In this document: piece after piece, positions 10,492 to 19,588 of the stretch
How positions within the stretch are numbered: position 1 is the first letter of the stretch
Layout of the letters: each line of letters begins with the position of its first letter
From: Globomyces pollinis-pini
Taxonomy: Eukaryota > Chytridiomycota > Chytridiomycetes > Rhizophydiales > Globomycetaceae
DNA length: 26,867 bases
Assembly: GCA_025399215.1 (NCBI GenBank)
Contig: MU621315.1
Span: forward strand, 771-27,637
Direction: 5' to 3'
Translations under genes and position numbers: made by a program
Notes under the pieces: generated by a model
The model's input: only the letters and a program-made list of their open reading frames with translations
Database searches by the model: none
Told to the model about the DNA's origin: nothing

Positions 10492-13400
10492 TTAGAAATT
10501 AAAGACTCCTTTAATGACGTTTTGTTGTTCGACTTTATAGACGGTGCTGATTCCAGTGGCAGGGGCTGCTGATGGAAGTCGTCCATGATAGTGAAGCTAA
10601 AAATAAGTAAAACAAACATCATACAGTTGATGGAATGAGTCGTTGTAATCGAGGGGCGATAAAAGTATATGCACCTTGATTTTGTGATTCTTCTTGTACC
10701 CAATAGTAATCTACAATTCAATCAATGATTCCAAAAAAATTACCTTTAATATTCTTGAACTTGGCAATTTCTGCTGCAAGGTCTTTGGTTGGGAATGGAT
10801 TCAATTCTTCCAATCGAATAAATGCAACAGTGTTATCCTTTCCTTGTGCACTTCGTTCCTTGATTAAATCATAGTACAATTTTCCACTGACAAAGCATAA
10901 TCTTTCAACACTATCATGTGAAGCAGGGTCAGCAAAGGCTGGATCAGACAAAACTGGTTGCCAAGTAGTACCTGGTCCCATATCTTCCAAATCAGATGTA
11001 CATACTGGGGATCGTAGCAATGCTTTAGGTCCAACCACAATCAATGGTTTTCTGTAATTTCGTAACATCTAAAATCAATATTATTCAAGTTTACTTGACG
11101 ACGAAGAACATGGAAATATTGAGCAGGTGTGGTTGGGTTGACAACATGCATATTTGGATTGTCGTCAGTTTGCGATTCATCGACATCAAATCGGTGATCA
11201 CATAATTGTAAGAATCGTTCCATACGGCATGAAGAGTGTTCTGGGCCTGCTCCGTCGTATCCGTGTGGTAATAACATCACCAAACCGGATTGACGCATCC
11301 ATTTAGTTTCACCTGAGGCCAAATAGACATCAATGACAATTTGAGCACCATTGAAGAAATCTCCAAATTGTGCTTCCCAGATACAGAGTCTGTTTGGAGT
11401 TTCCCAAGAGACTCCATATTCAAATCCTAAAACAGCAAATTCTGATAGATGAGAGTTTGCGATTTCAAGTTTGGCCTGTTTTTTACTTTCATCGATATGG
11501 TTTAATGGGATCACAGTTCGCTCGGTTTCGAAATCAACCAACATGGCATGACGTTGTGAAAAAGTACCACGACCAACATCTTGTCCAGATATTCTTACAT
11601 GATAGCCTTGTGTCAAGAGAGATCCAAAAGCTAAAGCTTCACATGTAGCCCAATCCAGTTGTTTTCCAGCCTTTAATTTTTTGTTTCGGTTTTCAATATG
11701 ATATCTTGCGATTCGGGGATGAACAGTCTAACAATACTTCAATATCAAATGAAAATTACAATTCCATGGGTAGCAACGGATGCAAGTCCGACATTTCGCA
11801 AAAGTTCAACATCCACACCCGTGTCTGGTTTGATCACGGCCACTTTAGTTGGTACCATTTCGGACCATTTACCCTTAAATGCTTCAACCTATTGAATTAA
11901 TATATAACAATTCGGTTACCCCAGGTTTGTAATCATAGCTGGCTTCCAATTTACTTTCCAACTTGGCATAATAATCTTTACGAAATTGTTCAATTTCACT
12001 TCGATCACCCAAAACCTTTTCTTCAAGTAATTGTTCTTCGTACTTGGAAGGAACAGATTTTTGTGCTCGGATTTGTTTGTACATGACTGGTTGTGTAAAT
12101 GCCGGTTCGTCCAATTCGTTGTGACCCATTCTTCGATAAGATATCATATCTAGAATAACGTCTTTTTTGAATTTTTGGCGGTAAGCCATTGCAATTTCAG
12201 TTGCAAATGCTACTTCTTCCGGGAAATCGGCATTAACATGCTAAAATCATCAGACCTCGTGAAAACAAACCAAAACAGGGCAGTTGATCATTTTTCCAAC
12301 ATCAGATGTATATACAGTTGATCGTGCATTCATAGACGGGGTAGTATACCCAATTTGATTGTTTACAATGACATGTACTGAACCACCTGCACTAAAGTGG
12401 GGTAAATTTGAGAGGCCAAGAGTTTCGGTAACAACACCTTGACCCGTAAATGCAGCATCTCCGTCTAATTGAGGTCAGTAGAGGTAAACTTACGAAGTTG
12501 CACACATAAAACTTTGTCACCAAGGAAACAGTCCTGTTGTGTACCACTTTCATACAAGTGCATTTGACGAGCACGAGCTTTTCCAAGTGCCACAGGATTG
12601 GCAGCCTACAATATCAGTTTTAAAAAAATCATACTTCCAAATGTGAAGGATTATGAAGCATAGACACATGCAATGGCTTGCCAGTTCCCAAATCCAAATC
12701 AGTAGAAATAGCTATTGGGTAAGTATTAAACCATCCTACCTAAATGAGATATAACATCACCAGTAACTGGCAAGTCATCCGGAAACTCTGAGTTTCCTTT
12801 AACTTTACTGAACAATGCTTCTGGTGGGAATTCAAGAACATCGGTCAACAAATTCAATCGACCACGATGTGGCATACATACAATAGCATCTTGAACTCCA
12901 GCTAATAGTTAAACGAAATACAACAGTACCTAAACTAGCTTCGCGGAATAGGGAATGCAAAACGATCTACACATAAATATATACTTTCAATTACCATCAT
13001 GCTCTCTGATCCTTCCAAACCATATCGTTTCACTTGTGGAAATTTCTTTGCCATAAAGTGATCGAAAACCTATCAATAAGAATAAAGTATAATTCACCTC
13101 TGATTTGGTTAACAATGAAAAGAATTGTTTTTTGTCTTCTGCGGTGTAATCAGGTTGCTCATAAGTTTCCACCAAACTGGCAAACCAACGTCTTTCAGCG
13201 GAAGACTATAATGGAATAAGTAATTTGACATGTTTATGTTACGGGTAAGTGAGCAAATTCAAATCCAATTCTCCCAGTATAACGAGATCGTAAATGTTTC
13301 AAGATGGTTTCAATACTCGCATTTTCTCGTGAGATAGTAGGATCGGAAGTCTTTCCGATATGCAAAATCCCTTCCAAGGCATAAGAAGCACCAGATTCAG

Positions 13401-13696
13401 GGATTCCGTAACGTTTAGGGTCCAATTCTGGAATGGGTCTACGATGAGATACGAAGAACTTACTCCAATTTAGCCAAATTCAAGGGGTCCAAGTCAGCTA
13501 AACGATGGCCATTTGCTCTGAAAGCATGAACGAGACGCAATAAGTTTGAGTTTTTATTTCTGTTTTGTATTTCAGATTCCGAGTAATCTTCGATCACGGC
13601 AGCTCTTGTAGGTCTGAAGCCATAGATATCGCCATGAGAATAATGATAACAACGTTTTCTAATAGAATGAAAAACAGTATTTCTTTTGAGCATCAT
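10492..13696 (-). CDS. DHTKD1: Mitochondrial 2-oxoadipate dehydrogenase E1 component (DHTKD1 type)
   Basis: Thiamine-diphosphate-dependent E1 that decarboxylates 2-oxoadipate in lysine/tryptophan breakdown, working with the DLST (E2) and DLD (E3) subunits shared with the 2-oxoglutarate dehydrogenase complex. Exons in order: 13696-13464, 13438-13243, 13205-13098, 13069-12995, 12966-12930, 12901-12740, 12711-12635, 12605-12494, 12464-12271, 12240-11920, 11888-11760, 11727-11095, 11068-10744, 10710-10625, 10596-10492; 2793 nt, 930 aa (human DHTKD1 is 919). Fourteen introns of 25-37 nt. The basic N-terminus [20 protein letters not shown] looks like a mitochondrial presequence. I chose DHTKD1 over OGDH because it has the short N-terminus with DIYGFRP and DHTKD1-like blocks throughout ([55 protein letters not shown]). 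Thiamine-diphosphate site: [10 protein letters not shown] ... [10 protein letters not shown]. Confidence 0.93.
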
Positions 13697-13958
13697 AAAA
13701 AGAAATAGATGAAGAAATGCCAATCCAGTTTTAAATAAAAATAAAACGGAGCCCCATGAGTGTCTCGTGATTTCGTCATTAAAAAAAAAGGGAGGAAAAG
13801 GGGGAGAGGGGCTGAAGGGGGAGGAGTGTAGAGTAAGTGATTGAGTAGAAGGAACGTTGTGTTGATGGGGATTAGAAAGTATGTGAATAAAATTGCAGAT
13901 TCCAAAAAGTGGGGGGAGAGTACAAAGTCATGAGTGTTTTACTCTTTTCCTTTCATTA
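13697..13958. promoter_or_regulatory. Shared divergent promoter region of DHTKD1 and BCKDHB with G-quadruplex-type purine tract
   Basis: 262 bp between two divergent start codons. From 13781 to 13826 the plus strand is almost pure purine: a run of nine A, then G-runs arranged G3-N7-G5-N3-G4-N5-G5 (13790-13821), which satisfies the standard four-run quadruplex pattern. No similar G-rich tract is seen elsewhere in this AT-rich window. The role is inferred from position only. Confidence 0.65.
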
Positions 13959-15482
13959 ATGTCCCTCCTGCGCTCTGCTTTCTCCATTCCTCGTCGCGCT
14001 GCTGCTTATTCTACTAAGAAAGGTGTCCCGCCTCCCGCTGAAGGGTTCATGGAAGGGGTCGCTGATTCCGCTTTCATAAAGAATACTAGGGAACAGGCCT
14101 TGAATAACCCAGAATTGGCCTCTATTAAAAACTGTATATTAGCTCAACTTATCCTATAGCCGAAACGAAGAAACTAAATCTATTTCAGTCCGTTAACGAG
14201 GCCCTCTCTACCGCTTTGGAGTCAGATCCTAAAGCCGTGGTCTTTGGTGAAGATGTAATATTTCCTATCTCACTCATATTAGGTTGCTTTCGGTGGAGTT
14301 TTTAGATGTACCATGGGTTTGGCTGAGAAACATGGAAAACATAGAGTCTTCAATACACCATTGGTAGAACAGGGGATTGCTGGATTCGCTATTGGAATGG
14401 CAGCTGTTGGTCACACCCCTATTGCTGAAATTCAATTCGCTGATTATGTGTTCCCCGCATTCGATCAAGTATTCATACCTATTCATTTACTTTTCAGATT
14501 GTGAATGAAGCTGCCAAATATCGTTACAGATCTGGAAATGAATTTAATGTTGGTGGATTAACCATTCGAATGCCATCTATGGCTGTCGGTCATGGTGGAC
14601 ATTATCATTCTCAGAGTCCAGAAGCTTACTTTGCTCATACTCCTGGTGTTAAAGTAAGTTGATATCTTCTGCTGTTTGGTGAATTAACTCTCACTTGGAT
14701 TTAATTGCAAAGTCAAGCAGTTGCTTTTTGTTTTTATCCGGGTTAATTTGCACTTCCGATAATCCACCAGACGTTCGTTACATTCTGAAGCTACCCACAT
14801 CTATTCATAAATTTGATTCGATATTGAATTTCAACTCTAATTAGTTTAGGTGGTTATCCCTCGGTCTCCAATACAAACTAAAGGATTATTACTAGCATCT
14901 ATTAGAGACAAGAACCCAGTTATATTTATGGAACCAAAAATCCTCTATAGAGCAGCAGGTAAGAAGTTGTATAAATTTTACAAAAGTCGAGCAAGTTCCT
15001 GTGGAAGATTATACACTGCCACTGGAAAAGGCTGAAATTCTCACCGAAGGTAAGTCAGTGTTGGGCTCATTTTCGAAGGAAAGGATATCACTATTGTTGG
15101 ATGGGGATCACAGTTGTACGTATTGGAAAGTGCCATCAAAATGGCTAAAGCGCAAATCCCAGGTCTATCAGTGGAACTTATTGATTTGAGAACTATATAT
15201 CCATGGGATAGTGAAACTGTTTGCAAAGTAATGAGATGACAGACTAATAATCAGAGTGTGAACAAAACTGGACGACTCCTGATTGCACATGAAGCACCAC
15301 AAACAGGTGGATTTGCAGGAGAAATTGCAGCTACTGTTCAAGATAAATGCTTCTTGAGATTAGAAAGTCCTATTGCACGTGTATGTGGATGGGATGTACC
15401 ATTTCCATTAGTTTTTGAAAAGTTCTATGTACCAAGTGCCATCCGATGCTTTGATGCCATTATGAAAAGTCTTAAATATTAA
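13959..15482 (+). CDS. BCKDHB: Branched-chain 2-oxoacid dehydrogenase E1 subunit beta, mitochondrial
   Basis: Beta subunit of the thiamine-diphosphate-dependent E1 of the branched-chain ketoacid dehydrogenase complex, which oxidatively decarboxylates the 2-oxoacids of Leu, Ile and Val in the mitochondrial matrix; its partner E1-alpha is not in the window. Exons: 13959-14133, 14160-14254, 14283-14468, 14498-14653, 14850-14958, 14987-15049, 15079-15227, 15255-15482; 1161 nt, 386 aa (human mature plus presequence about 392). N-terminus [21 protein letters not shown] is a typical matrix presequence. Family blocks: [57 protein letters not shown], [17 protein letters not shown] segment, [14 protein letters not shown] ([10 protein letters not shown]), HEAPQTGGF. 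Six introns are 26-29 nt; the fourth is 196 nt. Upstream ATGs exist (13893 in frame), but 13959 gives the clean presequence. Confidence 0.96.
14654..14849 (+). other. Outlier 196-nt intron within BCKDHB
   Basis: GT-AG intron placed exactly by the uninterrupted protein match across it (GVK then VVIPRSP). It is about seven times the usual length here. It starts GTAAGT and ends with a CTAAT branch-like site before TTTAG. A possible stem pairs CTGCT near 14670 with AGCAG near 14716, enclosing a short GGTGA/TCACT hairpin, but I found no convincing C/D or H/ACA boxes. Confidence 0.8.
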
Positions 15483-15751
15483 AGTCATAAACTCATTGAT
15501 TATTATTAGTTTTGTAATTTTTGATACTGATTCCATTATTGTCAGTGATGAAGGTTAGAATACATCATGTCACTGTACTTGATTGTACATCCAGATTAGT
15601 ATCGTTTCTATACTTTATTATATTAGAATGATGCCTTTTTTAGGCCGAGCAGATGGAGCGTTAGTAAAATTGAGTACATGTGGCGGAAATAAATGATGTG
15701 GCTTATACTATAAAAATGTACCATCCCCTTGGATGATTCTTTGATACTGAA
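15483..15751. other. Intergenic region BCKDHB to THI5
   Basis: 269 bp holding the THI5 promoter and 5' leader. I looked for a thiamine-diphosphate riboswitch (a CTGAGA core with an ACCTGA partner) and saw none. A possible two-exon microgene at 15548-15692 is listed separately. Confidence 0.5.
15548..15692 (+). CDS. Possible two-exon microgene, 38 aa, unrecognised
   Basis: Exons 15548-15598 and 15627-15692 (28-nt GT-AG intron, acceptor TATTAG) would encode a basic 38-residue peptide starting MKVRIHHVTVLDCTSRL and ending EYMWRK before TAA. The intron has the right size and ends for this genome, but an ORF this short can arise by chance, and the region could simply be the 5' leader of THI5. No family recognised. 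Confidence 0.2.
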
Positions 15752-16746
15752 ATGAAAAGTAAGAGTTATCATCTAATGCATTAGTCACCTGTCTACTTAA
15801 CTGGCAAGCTGCCCCATACCATGCTCCTCTTTACCTCGCTCAAAAGATGGGATTCTTTGAAAAAAATGGAATTAAAGTCGCCATCTTGGAGCCAGCTGAT
15901 CCATCCGATGTCACTGAAGTGATCGGAACTGGTAAATCAGACCTAGGATTGAAAGCCATGATTCACACCATTGCTGGTAAGGCTGCTGGCTTCAACGTTA
16001 CTTCCATTGGTACTCTTCTTGATGAACCTTTGACTGGTATTGTCCACGTGAAATCTCAGAGCGGAATCACTGATTTCGATTCTCTTCGTGGTAAACGTAT
16101 CGGTTATGTTGGTCACTTTGGTAAAGTCATCATTGATGAACTGATGAGATCCCGTGGCTTTAAAGAAACTGATTACACTGCTGTTCGTGTCGGTATGCGT
16201 GTAACTGAATCCATCAAAGCTGGAATCATTGACGCTGGGGTAAATGAATTTCCCATTGACAACATAATAGGTCGGTCTCGAAAATGTTCAACAAGCCGAA
16301 CTTGAAAACTGGGTTGTGTCCCGAGGTGGTGACAAATCTGATGTAGAAATGCTCAGAATTGATGAATTGGCTGATCTTGGTTGTTGTTGTTTCTGTTCAA
16401 TTCTTTACATTGGTAACGACAAGTTCCTTGAAGAAAACCCTGAAAAAGTCAAAGCATTCATGGCTAGTGTTCGTGAAGCAACTGACTACATGGTACTCTT
16501 ATTAAACTAAATGTCTAGCTTGCCAACCCTGATGCTGCTTATCAAAAATTCATTGAAATGAAACCTACTTTGAACACTGCTGATCAAAGATCCATCTACG
16601 ATCGTTCCATGCCATACTTTTCCAAAGATTTACTCAATGTTCAGCGTGACTGGAACAAAGTTACTGGTTATTGCAAACGTCTTGAACTTATCAAGGATGA
16701 CTTTGTTCAAAATCAAACCAACGAATTTATTGCACAACAACAATAA
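15752..16746 (+). CDS. THI5: 4-amino-5-hydroxymethyl-2-methylpyrimidine phosphate synthase (THI5/NMT1)
   Basis: Makes the pyrimidine half of thiamine (HMP-P). Yeast Thi5p builds it from pyridoxal phosphate and its own active-site histidine, so each molecule turns over once. Exons 15752-15758, 15785-16239, 16271-16492, 16519-16746; 912 nt, 303 aa (yeast about 340; the yeast C-terminal extension is absent). Introns 26, 31 and 26 nt. The first exon is only 7 nt (ATG AAA A) and yields MKITCLLNWQAAPYHAPL. Key residues are present: the sacrificial His in AMIHT (His63, matching yeast His66) and the iron-binding CCCFC motif (192-196, yeast 195-199). PSDVTEVIGTGKSDLGLKAM and the RDWNKVTGYCKRL block also match the family. 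Codon choice looks richer in GC-ending codons than in its neighbours, consistent with high expression. Confidence 0.96.
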
Positions 16747-16894
16747 TAAATTGAATTTATGCATGATTATTTATTGTCTTTTTGAGTGCGAATATTGCTA
16801 TTGATATAATTGTTTTGGTTATTCCAAAATGCAGTATTTGAATGTGTAACAGTTTATTTCTTTTTTACTCAGCCAAAACAACTAGTTATTCAAT

Positions 16895-17965
16895 ATGGAA
16901 ACAGAGACGGACAAACTTGAACTGCGAGTCTTGGATTTCTATTCAGGATTGGGAGGATTCCACTGTGCACTTTCAAAATTGAACATTCCATTCACAGTGG
17001 TAAAAGCATTTGACATGAATGTGAATGCTAATCAAGTATACAAAAACAATTTCAATACTGATATCAATCATAAAAATATCGGATTCTTGACTAGTGAACA
17101 ATTACAAAATTTCGAGTCCAATTTATGGGTACTTTCACCACCTTGTCAACCCTATTCAAGAAAAGGTGATCGAAAAGGTGCCCTTGATACACGATCTGAT
17201 TCGTTTCTACAATTATTAAAACATTTAGAGGTTATGGATATAAAACCAACGTATATTGTAATTGAAAATGTTCTTGGGTTTGAAAAATCAGATACATTTG
17301 AAATATTGGATCAATCATTACGAAATTGTGGATATCAGTGGCAAACTATTCAAGCTAACCCGTTGGATTATGGTGTCCCTTATTCAAGACCTAGGATTTT
17401 TGTATTAGCATCCTTGGTAGAATTTTCACAACCAGAGCTTAACTTTACATTCTATCAGGGCGTTCCTAACCATATCCAAAAACAACCAAACCAATTGTCT
17501 AATTATTTAGAGGAGGATGAACCGATTTGGGTGTCAGATTCAAACTTATGGAAAGGAGGATTGAATTTTGATATGGTTCATGAATCAGAAAGTCGATCCT
17601 GCTGTTTTACAAAAGCATATGGACAGTTTGCTAAAGGTGGTGGCTCTGTTATAAGATTAGAATCCGATGTTGAAAAGGTAGATGCAGCCATTCGAAGATA
17701 TAAAGATATGAAAACGACAGCTTTACAAAATAGCAATTCAAAAGATTGGTGGGTGGATTTGGGACCGTGTCCTTTATCCGAACTGCAGATTCGATATTTT
17801 TCACCAAGAGAGATAGCTAATCTGCATGGGTTACCAAAATCGTTTAAATTGGAAGGTGTTCCCACCAATATATTGTATAGACTCTTGGGTAATAGTATGC
17901 ATATAGACGTGGTAGCATCAGTTTTGAATTATTTATTTGACTCTACTACTTTACAAAAACAATAA
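16895..17965 (+). CDS. DNMT2: DNMT2-type tRNA (cytosine-5)-methyltransferase, intronless
   Basis: Methylates C38 of tRNA-Asp and a few other tRNAs using S-adenosylmethionine (TRDMT1; S. pombe Pmt1). One uninterrupted exon, 356 aa. Motifs in order: SAM site LDFYSGLGGFHCAL (motif I), catalytic SPPCQPYSRKG with Cys84 (motif IV), VIENVLGFE (motif VI), DYGVPYSRPRIFVLA (motif VIII), the DNMT2-specific CFTKAYG (237-243; usually CFTKGYG) and LGNSMHIDV (motif X). The DNMT2 signature and the absence of any N-terminal regulatory domain argue against a DNA methyltransferase of the DNMT1/DIM-2 type. Every other complete gene in the window is split, and most are densely split. AATAAA overlaps the stop codon. 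Confidence 0.97.
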   Translation: METETDKLELRVLDFYSGLGGFHCALSKLNIPFTVVKAFDMNVNANQVYKNNFNTDINHKNIGFLTSEQLQNFESNLWVLSPPCQPYSRKGDRKGALDTRSDSFLQLLKHLEVMDIKPTYIVIENVLGFEKSDTFEILDQSLRNCGYQWQTIQANPLDYGVPYSRPRIFVLASLVEFSQPELNFTFYQGVPNHIQKQPNQLSNYLEEDEPIWVSDSNLWKGGLNFDMVHESESRSCCFTKAYGQFAKGGGSVIRLESDVEKVDAAIRRYKDMKTTALQNSNSKDWWVDLGPCPLSELQIRYFSPREIANLHGLPKSFKLEGVPTNILYRLLGNSMHIDVVASVLNYLFDSTTLQKQ

Positions 17966-18431
17966 AGATTTTTGTCTACTATAAACATTACAAGTATAAG
18001 AATAGTATATACCGATTCCTCTAGGCGATACATCAACAGACTAAGGTATATTTCAACCATAGCAATGACATTGCAAGCAATGGCATGAGCAAGTAAAGCT
18101 GACAAGGAAAGGGAGTTGATATTGCCTGTCTTTACTAACCCATTAACTATTGAACAATCAATGGGGGAAAAGGGCAGGCGTGCATGGTAAGAAGTTAAGT
18201 GTATGGTTTGATTCTCAGCTACATCAAGTAAAGACCCAGACAGTACAATTAACTTCTATATACAAGATAGGAAAAAAAAATGAAACTGTCTCTATTTATA
18301 CCATAGGGTTACGCGATTAGGGCTACAATGCTCCGAAAACAACTTGATCATCACTGAAGAAGAATGCCTTAGTTCATGCTTGAAAATGTTGTATTTAATA
18401 TTCAATTAAAATGTATTTTGGTAACCGCTAT
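17966..18431. other. Long convergent intergenic gap, content unknown
   Basis: 466 bp between the 3' ends of DNMT2 and BCP1, where other convergent pairs here have 50-179 bp. I see no ORF with coding character. It holds a run of alternating inverted hexamers (GCAATG 62-67, CATTGC 69-74, GCAATG 77-82 of the 18000 block), a TATAAATAG on the minus strand (18292-18300), and a box-C-like GTGATGA on the minus strand (18348-18354). A non-coding RNA gene is possible but not demonstrated. Confidence 0.4.
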
Positions 18432-19407
18432 CTATACCAACAATTCGTTTAATATTGGCATGATTTTGGTCATATTCTTACTAGGAACAACCATGATTCT
18501 TCGGAATGGTTCAACTCCAACTTCATAAAAAGCTCTACGCGAATCAGATACTTGTCCCTTGGGTAACTGATAGTCAAACGTAAACTCGGCATGGGGTTGG
18601 ATAAATTCATCTTCTGCTTGGAAGTAAAACACCTCTGGAGTTTTCACTTTTTGTTTCTTCTTTTTCGGGTTCACCGTTTCCTCTTCTTCCTTCTCGTCAT
18701 TATCAATTATGGATTCAACTTCAGTATATACCTTTGAAATAAAGATATAATAGTCATAATTTGTATCTTTTTTCTAATATATAATCAATGCACAATCAAT
18801 TACAGCTTTAATGGTCTCTTGGATTTCATCCAGTAGCATTTTAAAGAGGTTTGGAATGATCTGTGGTGGCATGTTGATCAGCCTTTCATTTAGGACAATT
18901 CCACAGTGCTTTGTTTTCAAGATCGTACTGAGCTTTTCCAAGTCTTTTGACTTTTCCAAGATAAAATCTTTTACTTGTTTTATACATGGAATGTTCTAAA
19001 ATAAGCGAAGTTATTGTTACTTTTTTGCAATCAAGAAGGGAAACAAATGCGTAAGGATCTAATCCATCATCCACTTTTACTACTGTCCCAACGTTAAGAT
19101 TGATGATGTAATCTGCTAAATCGGAATCATTCAATTTTTCAATGTCATTTTGGAATGTTTGTTTCAACAATGTTTTTAGACCATGAAAATCAATTTCAGC
19201 TGGTTGACAGAATTCGAAATCGACATCAATCTCTTCCTCTTCATCATCCTCTTTCTTTTGTTCATCGTCGGAACTTTCTTGATTAGAATCTGATTGATTA
19301 ACTTGAGAATCCATTTCCTCTTCTTCACTATCTGAAGTAGAAGTAGATTTTTGCTTCAAATCTATAGTTTTTTCCATCTCTGTTGCCTTTCGTTTCCCTT
19401 TGCCCAT
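18432..19407 (-). CDS. BCP1: BCP1/BCCIP family protein
   Basis: Nuclear chaperone family. Yeast Bcp1 escorts ribosomal protein Rpl23 and is needed for nuclear export of Mss4; the human homologue BCCIP binds BRCA2 and p21. Exons 19407-19021, 18995-18804 and 18773-18432 join to 921 nt, 306 aa; introns 25 and 30 nt. The N-terminus is a basic patch (MGKGKRKATE) followed by a long acidic Ser/Asp/Glu region. The folded part begins at EEIDVDFEFCQPAEIDFHGLK and includes LLDCKKNIPCIKQVKDFIL, RLINMPPQIIPNLFKMLLDEI, the YYIFISKVY strand and, near the end, EDEFIQPHAEFTFDY. A basic KKKKQK stretch suits nuclear localisation. Length is normal (yeast 283, human about 314). It diverges from SART1 with 181 bp between the start codons. 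Confidence 0.94.
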
Positions 19408-19588
19408 TGAAAGTAACTGAGTAAAAAAAATTAAAAATAAGACAAAATGACGATTTCGTTATAACCAAAAAAAGTATGAAGTATGAATGCTAATCTATAA
19501 AGTGATATGATTTGATTTGATCATCATCGCATAGTATATTGTTATAAGCTTTAGATAAAAAAGAAATTCTTTACTTTTTTCAATTCAA

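Noticed and set aside
10492..13696. 2-oxoglutarate dehydrogenase E1 (OGDH/KGD1)
   Set aside because: The N-terminus is short and carries the YGFRP block, the length is 930 aa, and the internal blocks match DHTKD1 better than OGDH as I recall both families. A family tree would settle it.
15483..15784. Thiamine-diphosphate riboswitch controlling THI5
   Set aside because: I could not find the CTGAGA and ACCTGA cores in the leader or first intron.
16895..17965. DNA methyltransferase of a restriction-modification or DNMT1 type
   Set aside because: The CFTKAYG signature and the motif spacing identify DNMT2; no restriction enzyme or targeting domain accompanies it.
18235..18354. C/D-box small nucleolar RNA on the minus strand (GTGATGA at 18348-18354, CTGA near 18215)
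   Set aside because: The boxes are about 140 nt apart and the flanking terminal stem is at most three base pairs.
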